From assembly GCA_025667525.1 (NCBI GenBank), contig CM046876.1:77967235-78031234 (forward strand): a DNA stretch of 64,000 nt. Direction: 5' to 3'. How positions within the stretch are numbered: position 1 is the stretch's first letter; the number at the start of each line of letters is the position of its first letter. Positions 45,701-58,140 of this stretch are shown in pieces. The position numbers and the translations under genes were made by a program. The notes under the pieces are model-generated. The model saw only the letters and a program-made list of their open reading frames with translations, was not told where the DNA came from and searched no databases. Source of the DNA: Glebionis coronaria. Lineage: Eukaryota > Streptophyta > Magnoliopsida > Asterales > Asteraceae.

Positions 45701-47189
45701 TCTATCTATCTTGGTAGAACTACGAAACGTCTCTGGACGCGATTAATGATTTATGACTGGACGTGAACGATGATTTCGTGTAATTGTCATGATGTGTGTT
45801 AGACTTTGTCGTCTTGAAATTCATTCGTGTGAACCATGTATTGATTTTGCCTTTCATTGTTAATGTTGTTCATTTTACTGAATTTACTCTCAAGTAACTT
45901 TTTAAGAATTTTCTTTGATTCGAAAATTCGTTGTGTGACTTTTCTCCTTCGATCGTGTATCGACCAATGAGAACTTAATAAGCCGTTGTGGTGATGTCAA
46001 CCACACTCGTGAATTAATCATTGCTAGAATCCTTTGTTTCATATTATTTTTTTTATTATCATCGACGCATCTATTCGATCATGTTCGTTAAGAGTTGATA
46101 CGACTTCCGTTTTATTCCCTCGTGCTATTGCTTGTATACTAATTGTTGATCGACATTCGTTTCATAATCGTTTGCTATTTTGTCACTTTCTGAAAACCAA
46201 AAACTGTTACGTGTTTATCGTTTGATATCTTAAACACTTTCTTGAATTTCTAAAGATTATTATTAATTTTTAAGAACGTTTTATACATTTTGTCAAATGT
46301 TTAAATTACCAAAATAACTGTTTCAAGTTAAGTACCGGATCTATACATCCTCTTTGATAAATTTATAACTTGTAAAGCTGTATCTTTTAAAGTGTTTGAT
46401 TATATCGTACTTTACTGTCAATATAATAAAATTATTAAATTAATTTATAATTTCTAACAATGATTCTATATAACTTGGAAAATCTGATTTTTCCAAATGA
46501 TAACGTTAAACCTGAATTTTAACAATAATTTCATAGTCACCCGAAAAGCTCTTAAGCTGATCAAAATAACTATTTGAACTGGGTTACTTTTACCTTGAAG
46601 TCCTGATCAAGAAAAAGATTTGATAACTATTTACCCACTCATTTTATATAGAGTTTGATTTTTAATCACTACACCTGGTAAAATTTTCTTTTAATAAAGA
46701 AAATATTTAAAACTAAGTTTTAAAGTAATCCCAAAATACTAGTCAACTGATTGTGACAGCTTGTATTTTAATTGATCATATGTAATTCATTTTTCCCTTC
46801 TGTTTCTCTTGTATTCAGATTGTTACGTTTTTGTCATGTTTTACAATTGCACGACTTGCGACCGCTTGTTGATTTACAATCTTGGTTTATCTTATCGCAC
46901 CTTGTTTGTCTAAGCGATTCTTGTGTTCATTCTTGTTAGTTTATCTCACGTATTTCCAACAACTCTATCTCTCGATGTATCTCCGTATTAAAAGATCGTT
47001 ATTCTAATCCAAGACTGAAAAGTATACCAAAAGGAGTTAAGAAACTGAAGCATAGTGAATTCTAACCGTTAAGATTCGTCGTGGTGCAGAAATTACATGG
47101 GAAGCAATGAATTTTGTTCTACACTTTGTACTTCCTCTTGTTCGCATCTTCTATTGGTTTCAGGAGAACTCTGGGGACCAGAGTTCTTT
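42779..47189 (+). other. Element F interior, noncoding
   Basis: 4.4 kb read in all frames: only short open stretches under about 70 codons and no retroelement motif. AT-rich with no tandem repeats that I noticed. Confidence 0.75.
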
Positions 47190-47203
47190 GAGGGGGGGAA
47201 AAC
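47190..47203 (+). promoter_or_regulatory. Element F polypurine tract
   Basis: gagggggggaaaac before the 3' LTR, preceded by a small inverted repeat (ctctggggaccagag). Confidence 0.8.
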
Positions 47204-50200
47204 TGTGAGAACCCGTATTTTTCTAGCATTATTTTATTCTTTTTATTAATGCTTTTTGAATTTTCCAACGTATTACGTTTTCTTGAATACTTTATATGTA
47301 AATCCTGAGATTTTTAAATTATACTTTTAAGTATTATTTTGTTCATTGACAATGTTTCATATGGAATTATAAAATTTTTATTTTATTTTTCCATATTTAA
47401 TTTAAATCAAAGTTTTTGCTTTAAAATCACCTGCGTGTGTTTTACGAGTTTTTTTAAAGTCAATGTACAACGAGAATTCCTAGTGATTGCGATACCGACG
47501 GATGCCCAAAATATTACGTTTATTTATCGATTGTTTCGATAATTAATATTTTCGACGATTTCGTTTTAATTACGTATTAAGTCGTGTCGAGAAATCATAT
47601 AATCATTTTTATGATGCATTGTAACTTTTGAAAAGTATTTTTTTACGAAACCCGAGCCCCGTAAATATTTTCAATATTTACCAATAACCATTTTCTACCC
47701 TTTAAAACTATTAATTGTTTTTAAGTCCACAAGTTTCAAAATTGGCAACTTAGGCCCCTCCACTTAACTAGCACTATATAAACAAATTTTACTTCCACCA
47801 AACACATACACTAGCTAAAAAAACACAATCTCCTCCCCACCCTCCAATGTTGCCGCCACTTCACCACCATAAACCACCACCATCCATCTTGTTTTAACAA
47901 AATTTAAACAAAGACCACCTCCTAAAATCTTATGGTGATTCCATTGATACTAAATTCACCCACATGCATCAAGATTTCAAGAACTTTTGATTTCATGATT
48001 ATATGATGTTGTAATCATCTTGCATATGTTATATTTGGTAAGATTATCATGTTCTGATCCTTAAAAATCTTGTTTTTAATCTTTGATTTTTGTTAGATTT
48101 TTCATACAAGTGTTTTTAGGAGTGTTTGGTTGATGGGTATGATAGTATAGTGATCCTAGGGGTATGGGAATGATTGGTTTTGAGTGAAAAATAGATTTGT
48201 CATGTTTTCTAAAAAGCTAATTTGGGACAGCAGCCTTAAACAGTATGTTTCGTGGGTTTAAGGTCTGTGAAAGACTGAGATTATTTGAAATTGTTGTAGA
48301 GTTTTCCGAGACGGTCGTTTTGGTATAAGATAGAGCTTCTAAGTCATTACGAGTCAAAAGTTATGCTAGTTTTAGTTTTCGTGTACCGGGAGACGCAAGT
48401 CGGCACAATCCGAAATTGTGGCTGATTTTGGGTCGACTCTCGGGGACTTTAGGCTTGGTTAGATAGTTGATACTACTGATTTTCAAAGTTTACAAACTGA
48501 GTTTGATGTGTCTAGTAGTGGTTTCAAAAGACGGATTGTCGGGTTAGTACTTTTAAAGTGGTCCAAACGGTTTTACAAAACAAGTGTACAAATCTGTCCT
48601 AAAATTTGGAGTCGAGTAAAGCGTCGAGCTGATGGATTTTAAAGTGTGAACTTTGGCTCAAATTTTGGTGAGGTCTTATACAGGTTATAAGTGACCTTGA
48701 CACCAATTTTCATGTAAAACGGACAAGTCTAAATAGGGTAGATCGGTGTGTACATTCGGGGTGTACTTGCTGATTTTTATTTTGGACACGTAGTTCAATG
48801 CTTGTGTTGCGTGAGTTTGAGTGTTCACCATCGGACATGGTGACTTACTCAAGTGCTTAGTCATTATATGAATGACTTAGCTACTGGTTCAAATAAGGGT
48901 AAAGGATAGTTTGACTTGCGTTGACTTGGCGTCGTATGACGAGTCATTTTCAAGTGTTCAAGTGTTTTAACGAGTAACGTTGGATAAATGGGTAGTATGA
49001 ATTCATTTGATTCGTGTCAATGGTTTTGAAACGTATATACTTTGAAAACATTTGAGTCATGTTATATTTGGTATATATATCGATATTGAGTTCGAGTCTT
49101 AACGCGCGCCTTATTGTGATAGGTTGCGGTTTTCGTGTTTTCCCCGGGCATCCATATCGTCGGTGATCGTCTCACTACATTGTTTCTACTCAATTGCTGA
49201 GTACCGTGATTGACTTAACACGTGGCTTAGGGCCACGAAATTTCTAAGGATCAAGGAGGAGGAATTGTTTAATTTGCGTGTTTGAATTAATTCCTACTTG
49301 TTATGAAGGTATAGTCACTCCTACCATTTTAGTTTTGATGTTACTAGTACTTTGATTCTTTTTATTCATGAATTTTGAATTCCTTGGGTGAAACCCACTG
49401 AGATTATAGATACTTAGGGCATATTAGGACTTAGGACACTTGCGTGGCGATTTGGTATAGCCTAAGTGTTGCTTGATTGAGGTTAGGTAGCTAAATGGAG
49501 TTGTTTTTGTAGTATGGAAATCACCACAGAAACAAACAGGTCATGGCAAACTTTTCTTAAACATATGACCTTGTTTTTATTTGAAAAATGGATACCCACT
49601 GATGTGATTAGTATGTGTTGAATTGGATGGAAACGGGAAGTGTCCGGATGAGTCCGAAACGGTCGTTTTACTAAACTAGGTCAAATCTGAATGTTATGCT
49701 TAAAACGTGGGTAAATTGACTTGGGTAAAAAGGATTAATTTATGATTTTATGACTTTTTACAGTAGCTACAAATATAATAAAACTTTTCGTTTTGGTTTC
49801 GTGTCAAAATCTTTTACCGATTGGGATTTATGCTTAATCTACCGTAAGGTACGAAAGACGTTTACAACTTTCTGTTTTGATAGTCTGTCACTAAAAGTGC
49901 ATTTCCCGTTGATTGAAAATAGTTCTAGGGCTGTTCTTTCCCAACTTTTAAAGGTAAGAGAAATACCTATACATGTCAAGAAATTTCACCTCCTGTACTA
50001 TTATATATTTTTAGATATGACCAAATCTTCACAGCCTTTTTCAGAAAACTAAATGCAGTCCCTTGTTTTGGTTTTTCAAACAGAGTATTAAACGTGTTCG
50101 GAACCCACACATAAATGCTTGGACCATCATACAAGGTTGATATTAGGTTATTACAGTAGGTTCAAGGTGTTGGGTCAAAATTTTAACTTAAGCTTAGGTC

Positions 50201-51217
50201 TCGCCATCGCACGCAAGTTACCTAGTCATACTATGTCCCACCACTTCTAAAACGTTATTGCTTCATTGAACGCATCCTTATTACGCGTCACCATTGCATA
50301 GGTCCGTGAAGACTTATTTTTTCTCAGCCCCTTTTACCTTGTGATTACTTACTAAAGGTGAGTTCATAGCCCCTTTTTACTTGAACAATGTTTCTAAATG
50401 CGGGGTGAGATTTTACATGGTGGAACACACCCATTTAAAACTGTATACTATCCAGAACTTGTATGCTATTCAGACTTGTATGCTTTCCAACAGTTTTCAT
50501 TGATATTATTGCTTATAGTTAATAGCCTTAAGTTTCCTCTCTTGATCATGAACCGTTAATTGTCCCGTATGCTTTGCGCTAAGCGCGAATGTTGTGGGTG
50601 GATCCATCGGGATTGACAATCCCCGTCCCGATTACCTTGACGCACTTACATTTGTTTATACTTGAGTATTTAGGCTGAATACTCCCTAGAGGAACTTACT
50701 TTGAGTTAAGCTTCGGTTCATGAACTAAAACAGCAATAATATTGGTTTCAGACTATGGTTAATGATCATAACCATTTTCTCTATTTACTTGTTTCACAAA
50801 TGAATGCTTGTGTTCCACACCTTTATTGCTAAACCTATGAATTTCACTCAACTTTGTGTTGACGATTTTACATGTTTAATCTCAGGTATTATTACTTAGC
50901 TTTGCTGGGATGGGAGCCCGCAGGATATTATCGCAGCTTGGAGATTTCTGTGATGCTTGCAGACTGGTTTTAGTATAAACTGTCAAAAATTTATTATATC
51001 TTTTGGGCAACTTTATGTTATAAATCATGATGAAATAATATATCTTTCCGCATATAAAACTCTAGGACCTATGTTTAAAACTCTGATCATTTATGATATG
51101 ATATATATGCTTTTATTACGTCAGCTTTGTGTCAACTGTAATTCATTGTTTCTTGTACTATGACGTGTTACCCTCTCGTTGCCTAGTTGTTCCATGTCAG
51201 ATTTTGGGGATCTCACA
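47204..51217 (+). repeat. Element F 3' LTR
   Basis: 4014 bp, partner of 38760-42763, with a roughly 10-bp insertion near 48085. Confidence 0.92.
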
Positions 51218-52953
51218 GTTTGGGTGGCTCTATCAAATCTTTGAATCTTGAGGTCAACATTATCTTTATTCTTAATGGCCTCATCTAACTTAGCCTGTAG
51301 ATCTCTATTAACCTTTGTCATGATGTTTCTAACATCCATACTACCCTCTAACTCATGTTTTAAGATATTGATCTTATCTTTTAAGTCAAATTCCATTTTC
51401 TTGTATTCAGAAACGGTTTTCTCAGTTTCAGTAAGAGCTAGTTGGTAATTAGACAATTTACATCTTTCAGTACTCATGTCATCTTTTAGTTTTAACACCT
51501 CTTTGTTAAGTCTTTCAGTATTTAACCTACAACCTTTGCTACAAAAGGCATCATCATATACCTCGTTATCAGATGAAGAGGAGGAGTGTGCCATGAGAGC
51601 ATATTCAACATGCTCTTCTTCTTCAATGTCAGCAACTAAAGCTTTATCCTCTTCAACATCCTTAGCCAGATAGCTCCAATCCCATCCTGTACCATCAATT
51701 CCTTGAACTGCAACCATAGCTTTGGAATTCTGAGCTTTAACAATCTGACTTGAGGGTTTACCAGCATCAGATCTTCTAGGAGATCTGCATTCCCTCATGA
51801 AGTGCCCCATACGATGACAGTTGTAGCATTCAACTTTGGATTTATCAAATCCAGCTGTGTCTTTAGCATTGAAGGTCATCTTCTTTTTAAACCTTCTGTT
51901 CCACCTATTTGCTCTTATACTGGCAAGAGCCATGTTCCACTTGACGTCCATCTCTTCCAAGTGCTCATCACTTATATGCTCAAGGTCCTCATATGTAATC
52001 ACTGAACCATTGGGCAAAGAAGCAATGTAAGCACAAACAGTATCCAAATCCAAACCAGCAGGTTTAACTCTTGGGGAGTCATTCTTGAATGTGTAAGCGT
52101 CTGAAAAGGAGACGTTGACAGGACTTGTTCCAACGCTGACATATGATGATCCAGTAACTGGATGCATATAAGAGTCCTTCTGATTGAATTGACCTTCACT
52201 ATGAGAGAAAAAGGCCATGTTGCTGGTACTAGATTTGCTTCCATGCTCTGAAAGAGTTTCATCTTCCAACAGTCTTAGTTTGTTGTAAATGTCATCAAAC
52301 GAGGAGCTCTTGTAAGTATTGTTGGCGAGAATAGATCTTGCCTCAATCTTCCATGCCTCACCAAGACTTTTAAGAAAGGTAGCATTGGTGTCAACATCAC
52401 CAACTTGTGTCCCCATGAAGGACAACTTGCTTGTGATGTCAAGCAATCTGCTTCTCACACTACTCAGTTTCTCATTGGGTTGAGCTTTGAAGACAGCATA
52501 ATCATGCAGAAGTTGCTTTTTCTTTTCTTCCTTAGTGTCTGCATTGCCACCATATGCAACTTCAAGTGCTTCCCAAAGATCCTTAGCAGATTCATAGCCT
52601 CTATATTTGTGCTGGTTTTCTTGTCCCAAAGAGACTTTCAGAATATTTAGGGCTTTCATGTCAACCCTTTTCTTTGTAATATCTTCAGCACCTACAGCTC
52701 TACCATCTCCAGGTTTTTCTTTCTTATCCTCTTCAGGGCATCCTTCAACAGCTGTTCTTTGACTAATAGCATCAAGAATCTTTTGAGCCTTATTGAATGA
52801 GTTTCCATATTCAATAATCTCCCAGAGTGTGTAGTCATAGATCCCCAGATATTGTTCAAAGTTGAACTTCCATAAGTCAAAGTTGGTTGCATCAAGCATG
52901 GGAATCTTGATGTTTGGTAAGGGTGAGGAGGAGGAGGTTATTGCTTCAGACAT
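51218..52953 (-). CDS. Element D gag
   Basis: ATG at 52953. A copia N-terminal segment (IPMLDATNFDLWKFNFEQYL), then a UBN2-type gag core (KDLWEALEVAYGG, KKKQLLHDYAVFKAQ), a CCHC knuckle CYNCHRMGHFMREC at residues 376-389, an acidic stretch DIEEEEHVEYAL, and a coiled coil at about 485-575. It forms the virus-like particle and binds element RNA. The native frame reaches residue 578. About 31 further codons of the open frame (51121-51217) come from the element F LTR. After F the frame resumes in phase at 38754, so gag was intact when F inserted. Confidence 0.93.
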
Positions 52954-53051
52954 GATGTTGTTAGGGTTTTGGTGTTTTTAGGGTTTCTGAGAAAATTATG
53001 GTTTTGGTGTTCGTGTATGGTGTTCTTTAAAGATCAAAATTTCCTCAACAA

Positions 53052-53063
53052 GCTCTGATACCA
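53052..53063 (-). promoter_or_regulatory. Element D primer-binding site
   Basis: Minus-strand TGGTATCAGAGC, two bases from the 5' LTR. Confidence 0.88.
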
Positions 53064-53065
53064 CT

Positions 53066-53592
53066 TGTTGATCCCAAACTTAGATCGATTAGCTTTGTGT
53101 ATACGAGATTAGATCAAGTAATACACGTAGAGAAACCTTTGTATATACTTTATGAATCTAAGTGTTATGCGGAATTTAACACTTAAATAAGAACACAAGA
53201 TATAAACAAAACTTTCACTTTGATTATGAATGTCGAACTTGCTTACAATGAAAGATGTTTACGAACGAAAACTTATATGAAAACTTAATTAATAAACATT
53301 AACCTAAGGCCTTCTTTTATAGACATAAGAAGCCTTGTACAATAATCTACGTATCAACTATTCTAGGTAAAGATAAATATAGAAAATACATTATTGTTCT
53401 TATCCTTACTAGAAGTATTCTAGAATATAATAAACGTGTAGATTATATCTTCCATCAGTGCTTGTCTTCAATGTGTCAACGCTTGACTTTAACCTGTCAA
53501 CGCTTGAGCTGTCAGCGCTTGTATTGTTCTTGTCAACGCTTGATTTGTTCTTGTCAGCGCTCAAGTGATCTGGCCTTAATTTATTCCCAACA
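53066..53592 (-). repeat. Element D 5' LTR (right)
   Basis: 527 bp. Minus-strand TATAAAAG at 53314-53321. Five GTCARCGCT repeats at 53470-53570. Confidence 0.92.
53314..53321 (-). promoter_or_regulatory. TATA box of the element D 5' LTR
   Basis: TATAAAAG on the sense strand of the LTR, also at 20735-20742 in the other copy. Confidence 0.6.
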
Positions 53593-53597
53593 ATAGA

Positions 53598-55300
53598 AAG
53601 TTTCCAAAAATAGAAAGTTTCCAAAAATAGAAAGTTTCCAAAAAATAGAAAGTTTCCAAAAATAGAAAGTTTCCAAAAATAGAATTACTACTTAAAATAG
53701 ATAAGTTTCTAAAAATAGAAAGTTTCCATAAATAGATTATCTGCCTTATTTAAATAAGTTTCCATAAATAGATTAGCTGCCTGAAATAAATAAGTTTCTA
53801 AAAATAGAAAGTTTCATAAATAGATTAGCTGCCTTATTTAAATAAGTTTCTAAAAATAGAACGTTTCCATAATTAGATATAAGCTGGTTAAATAAGCTAA
53901 GTATATAAGCCTAAGTGTTTTCATGATTATTTTCTAAGTCATATGATATAATGTATAGTTTATTAATTATTTCATGTAATTAAAATAAAATATAGGTTAA
54001 AATATTTAATTAAAGTTGAACATGGTTTTAATTAAATAAAGTTAAATACTTAGGTTAAAACATGTATTATTATTTATTAATAATATAACCTAAGTCATGT
54101 TAATTAATTAATTATAACCATGGTTTTTAAATAATTAATTAATTATAAGTCTTAAAAATATATAATAATTAGGTTAATACTTTCATGATTTTAATAATTA
54201 ATATAACCTAAGTCATGTTATTAAATTAATCATGTCGTTCATTAATTTAATTTTAACATAAGATTATAAAAGAAAATAATCATAACATACACCGTGAACC
54301 GGATCTTGACTAAGAACTATGAACCGGACATGAAATCGACACCATACCCCGAACCAATTCGGGGTTACCCTTGTCTTGTTGCTGCCGTGGGACCCACACC
54401 AACCAACCGGGGCCATATGGTCTCGGTGGTGGTCATGTAGCCAAACCGAGACCCTCTCGGGTTCGGTTTAGGCGCGGCCAAGAACAAAACACCCCTAAAA
54501 CATTACTTTTTGATTTATTCCAAATCCAATTCCATGTTAGATCTATGACTTAATTAGGTTTTATAAAAAAACATAACATGTTCTTAATTATTTAAAAGAT
54601 TAAATTAAAAGAAAATTGTTAAAGGATTTACCGAATGCGTGGATCTAAACAATGATGAACAAACACGAACACTAGCAATAATTCCAAGATCCAAGATCAA
54701 TCAACACCCTCTTGGTGTGTTGTATGGGTGGCGGCCAAAAGACAAGGAAGAGGAGGAGGAGAACTTTTAGTTTTTCTAAAATCTTCTGTAAAAAAAATAT
54801 GAGTAGTGTTTTTCCCCTTAACCCCCCCCCCCCCCTTAAGTAAATTTTGATGGGCTTGGCCCATCCTCCTTCCTAATTTCGTGGCATATGGGCCCACATG
54901 GGGTAACCCGATCATTTTCCGTGTCTAATTAATAAGTGTGTTCTCGTGTTCGTGTTTTACGTGTTTGTTCGTGTTTATTTGTGTTCGCGTTTTGTGTGTT
55001 CTCGTTAAATAATTACGTGGCCTAATATATTTATTCGTGTTCGTAATAAATATATATACTTAATTAATATTAGCTCTTGATTCAATTACGTTCATGATTT
55101 CATGATCGCATGTTCGTGATTAATTATTGTTTAAATAATTATTGCGTGTTCTTGCGTAATAAATACTTATCGTGTGCTAACACGTACGTAATACGTAAAA
55201 TCCTAACACGTAAACGTAATCGTACTATAAAAGGAAAGTTTTAATCTAGTACGTACGATCTTAAGGGTACTATTCATGATAAAAGCATGCGGGTTTTACA
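53598..55300 (-). repeat. Element C 3' LTR, second part
   Basis: Resumes the LTR interrupted at 20486. It includes the rest of the 17-bp minisatellite (to 53880), a C run (54824-54836), and repeated gtgttcgtgttt words (54940-55010). Confidence 0.9.
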
Positions 55301-55303
55301 ACT

Positions 55304-55315
55304 CTTCCCCCTAAA
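55304..55315 (-). promoter_or_regulatory. Element C polypurine tract
   Basis: Minus-strand TTAGGGGGAAGA adjoining the left LTR. Confidence 0.8.
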
Positions 55316-56294
55316 AAGAATAATTCGTCCCCGAATTATAGGTAACTAACTGAAAGAGAAACATACCCGAATCAAACTGAGAGGGTATGTAAGATAATTG
55401 AACGTGCGGGTTTCCTGGCAGAAGGAACACGGAACGTGACATGTCTTGGAAGGACATGGAACGTGACGTGACTGGAAGGACATATCTAATTAATGAGAGA
55501 AAACGGATAAAAGTCCGGATGAACTTGTCCGTTTCCAAGTGGCCTCCCTCTTGGAACGGTTCCTTCAGAAGATCTTGACACTAATGATAAATCTTGGTCC
55601 TCCTGACCTTGACTTGGAATACGAAGAAATTCTGGTTATCAACGGAAGGTATATCCCCTAAATTCGATCGAGGAAAATAAGAGTTAACGTGCTAAGGTAA
55701 CTGAAACGTTACGATGCAAGACAATCTGACTTAAGTGATAACTAGAAATGATGCGCGAGACATAAAGAAACGTAGTACGTGGAAAATTTTGAACGTGATA
55801 CGTGAAAAGTTTTGAACGTGCTACGTGGAGATATGGCGAGTGTAGTATGAGTAAACATATCGTGATCCATGATACGTGTAACATGTCTTGATCATGATAT
55901 GAGGAACGTGGAATGAACATGACATGTGAAACATATCGTGATCATAGAATATAATGGTGGTAACGCCAAATGCTACAAGGTGAGACGTGGAATATGACGT
56001 GAAACGTCTATCTGATGATGGAGAGTTATACTAAACTTGGGTCTGGTCTCTCAAGTTCTTGCAAAACTTCCCAAATGAGAAAAATGAACGTAAAATCGTA
56101 AGCCAAGATACGATCATGAACGTGAATAGTGTCATGAACACGAGCGTGAAAGCAAGTCGTGAAATTTGAACAAGGATGTGAAGTAAATTAGGAGCACAAT
56201 TATGAATATTTGTCTGACCCGATAACTGAGGGATTGCCAAGTGATCGGATGAGCCTTGGCTGGAACATGTCCGATCAATCTGTTGATTCTGAAA
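55316..56294 (-). other. Element C interior, decayed
   Basis: Presumed 3' end of pol and noncoding DNA. Repeated gaacgtg, acgtgaaa and catgatacgtg words; no motif recognised. Confidence 0.5.
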
Positions 56295-56480
56295 TCCGTA
56301 CGGATGTAAGGATTCTGCAGACTTGATCAAACTGTTGACAATAACCCAGATAGCATCATGCTTCTTCTGAGTTTGCTGAAATCTGGTAACTAAAATCCAT
56401 GGAGATCTTGTCCCTTTTTGATTCATAATTTCATATGATGAAAACATCCCAGTCTGTTGGTGTCCTATCTTAACCTGTTT
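56295..56480 (-). pseudogene. Ty3 integrase relic in element C
   Basis: Within an open frame starting at 56525, the segment HQQTGMF..., ILVTRFQQTQKKHDAIWVIV, NSLIKSAE matches the Ty3 integrase core, where I expect D-F-V-T-x-LP..HDAIWVIVDRLTKSAHF. The first catalytic Asp region is altered (WILVTRF). The similarity fades after this stretch, so only part survives. Confidence 0.7.
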
Positions 56481-56999
56481 GTATGACAGGTATGAAGATA
56501 TGAACGTAACTGTATCTTGCTTCATCGAACTTGATACATAGGAGTTTGCGAAACTCTGAGTCTATGAATCGAAACTTCTCTTAGCGTAGGATTTTCTAGA
56601 ACACCTAATGTAGTGTAGGGTTCTCTCCTTTACGCATAAGCTGAGTCATGGTAAGATTAACCGTAGAAAGCCATGTGTTTCAGCGTGTCACTGAAATCAA
56701 ACATAATTGATATTGGAAAAAAAAAATTCCAGGGTAAAATTTCTCTTGTCATAGAATTTTCAATATAGTGCAGATATGGTCTTCCTGTTCTTCTCTAGGC
56801 TTAGAGGAAATTAGGTTATCCTTAATGAAAACGCTGATGAGTTTGCTTATGAGTTCATGGAAACTCAATTTATTAAGTCCATAATGCTGTTGGAGCATTG
56901 ATGAGACTAATTCAAAATCATAAATCTAGCATGACCGAGTCGTGCATGAATAGCAGTCATGGACATGTACTGCTCTTTCACCCGTCACTATTGGCAACA

Positions 57000-57150
57000 T
57001 GATCATGAATCCGATCTTGTCAATACATGGAGGAGAGTAACGGTCGTAAATGGTGAGTTGTTTAAAAATCGACGGTAGTCGACACATAATCTTATGTTAC
57101 CGTCCTTCTCCTTGAAGGTTCTTCTGGAGTGTAAGGAACAATTTTGGAAT
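57000..57150 (-). pseudogene. Ty3 reverse transcriptase relic in element C
   Basis: Minus strand near 57114 reads KEKDGNIRLCVDYRRF, the RT motif K-K-D-G-S-x-R-M-C-V-D-Y-R. After a one-base shift a QLTIYDRYSPPCIDK-like stretch continues, matching the following N-R-Y-P-L-P region. No open frame spans it. Confidence 0.65.
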
Positions 57151-57749
57151 AATCCGTTGGTTAAGCGTAAAAGGACTTTAGTAGTCGTGTCTTACTGACC
57201 ACTAGAAAATTTTAGCAATCATGGCTAACAAAGCACATGCTTGGGAAGCATAGATAATTTGTACGGATTTTCCTGATGGAGAATCAAGCTGAATGTATTC
57301 AGGGGCCTGAACACTACTGTACATAATTATTAATCGTAGCATGGTGTGCTGTTCATAGTCCATAATTAGGATAAAATTCATCTCGTGTCTGTCCGAGGAA
57401 ATGCGTTAGCAGCTTGGATCTCATCATTAAACTGAAGGAAAACCTTCGTATGCGTGGGAATACGAAATGCGTCCTTCATGGTCATGAATATATGAACTAT
57501 GGTGAAAGAAATGAAAGTGACATCGGCAACGTGACAGTTCTCACTGATGCGCCGATAATGGTATTGAAATTCTTGTGGCCTGATTAATACATGACACAAC
57601 AAAATAGATATACCCTTGGAGGGTACCCTGAATTTCTTAGAAATGTTCCATAGTTGGACGTGAGTCATGTGTCTTGACTCGTTTCTTGGAACTATAAGCA
57701 TGACATATGTCTTGATTGGTGTCTTGACATGTGTCTTCAGGAGGTATAC

Positions 57750-57905
57750 GTGAGACATGTGTCTTGACTGATGTCTTGACATGTGTCTTCAGAAAGTATA
57801 CGTGAGACATGTGTCTTGACTGATGTCTTGACATGTGTCTTCAGAAAGTATACGTGAGACATGTGTCTTGAATGATGTCTTGACATGTGTCTCGAGAGGT
57901 GAAAC
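57750..57905. repeat. 52-bp tandem repeat in element C
   Basis: Three units starting at 57750, 57802 and 57854 (gtgagacatgtgtcttgact..), with a partial copy upstream from about 57660. Creates false repetitive frames (HVKTSVKTHVS). Confidence 0.9.
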
Positions 57906-57949
57906 AAATATAACCACAATATAAGGTTATTATGCCAGAAATGGCGGAT

Positions 57950-58140
57950 CGATTGGACTACTAATCCTTGTATTTCTGATCACGTCCGTGGCCAGAGTTT
58001 CGGTTGCGATTTCTAGGATAGTTGCTGTCATAGTAGTGGTTACTATCGTCCTGTCTGTCAGTTCCATGATGGTCATTCTCATGACCGTGATTCATGTAAC
58101 TATTCAGCTGAGTGGCCGGCTGGTACCGGTTTGCACTCAT
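57950..58140 (-). pseudogene. Possible gag C-terminal relic in element C
   Basis: Minus-strand frame from 58138 reads MSANRYQPATQLNSYMN.. then an Asn/His/Asp/Arg-rich stretch (YPRNRNRNSGHGRDQ). It resembles basic gag tails; no zinc knuckle seen. Confidence 0.35.

Larger units (their letters stand above)
38760..51217 (+). mobile_element. Element F: LARD-like LTR retrotransposon with 4-kb LTRs and no coding interior
   Basis: LTRs 38760-42763 and 47204-51217 (TGTGAGAACCCG..TCTCACA) and duplication gtttg (38755-38759, 51218-51222). Plus orientation: primer site at 42767, purine tract before 47204. It splits the gag of element D. The 4.4-kb interior has no RT, integrase, protease or gag motif. 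By eye the LTRs differ at about 36 positions (about 1 percent), so it moved recently even though it encodes nothing. Long LTRs with a noncoding interior define LARDs. The ends and primer site suggest a Ty3 partner (inference). Confidence 0.9.
20487..53592 (-). mobile_element. Element D: Ty1/copia retrotransposon, about 12 kb before two insertions
   Basis: 527-bp LTRs (20487-21013, 53066-53592) start TGTTGATCCC and end CCCAACA, with target duplication ataga on both sides (20482-20486, 53593-53597). Primer site is at the right LTR and polypurine tract at the left, so sense is leftward. Order: gag, protease, integrase, RT-RNase H, then a 1.25-kb spacer and a third ORF. Elements E and F sit in pol and gag. 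Without them the length is about 11,990 bp. The LTRs differ at about five positions (about 1 percent), implying recent insertion. Gag and ORF3 look like Asteraceae copia families known to me. An extra ORF behind pol is a Sirevirus-like arrangement, but the LTRs are short. Confidence 0.92.

Noticed and set aside
42779..47189. Hidden pol in the element F interior
   Set aside because: No RT, integrase or protease motif found in any frame by eye; a profile search would be decisive.
51121..51217. C-terminal extension of the element D gag frame
   Set aside because: These codons belong to the LTR of element F; native gag continues at 38754.
57378..57919. Overlapping His/Ser/Lys repetitive frames
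   Set aside because: Produced by the 52-bp DNA repeat in element C.
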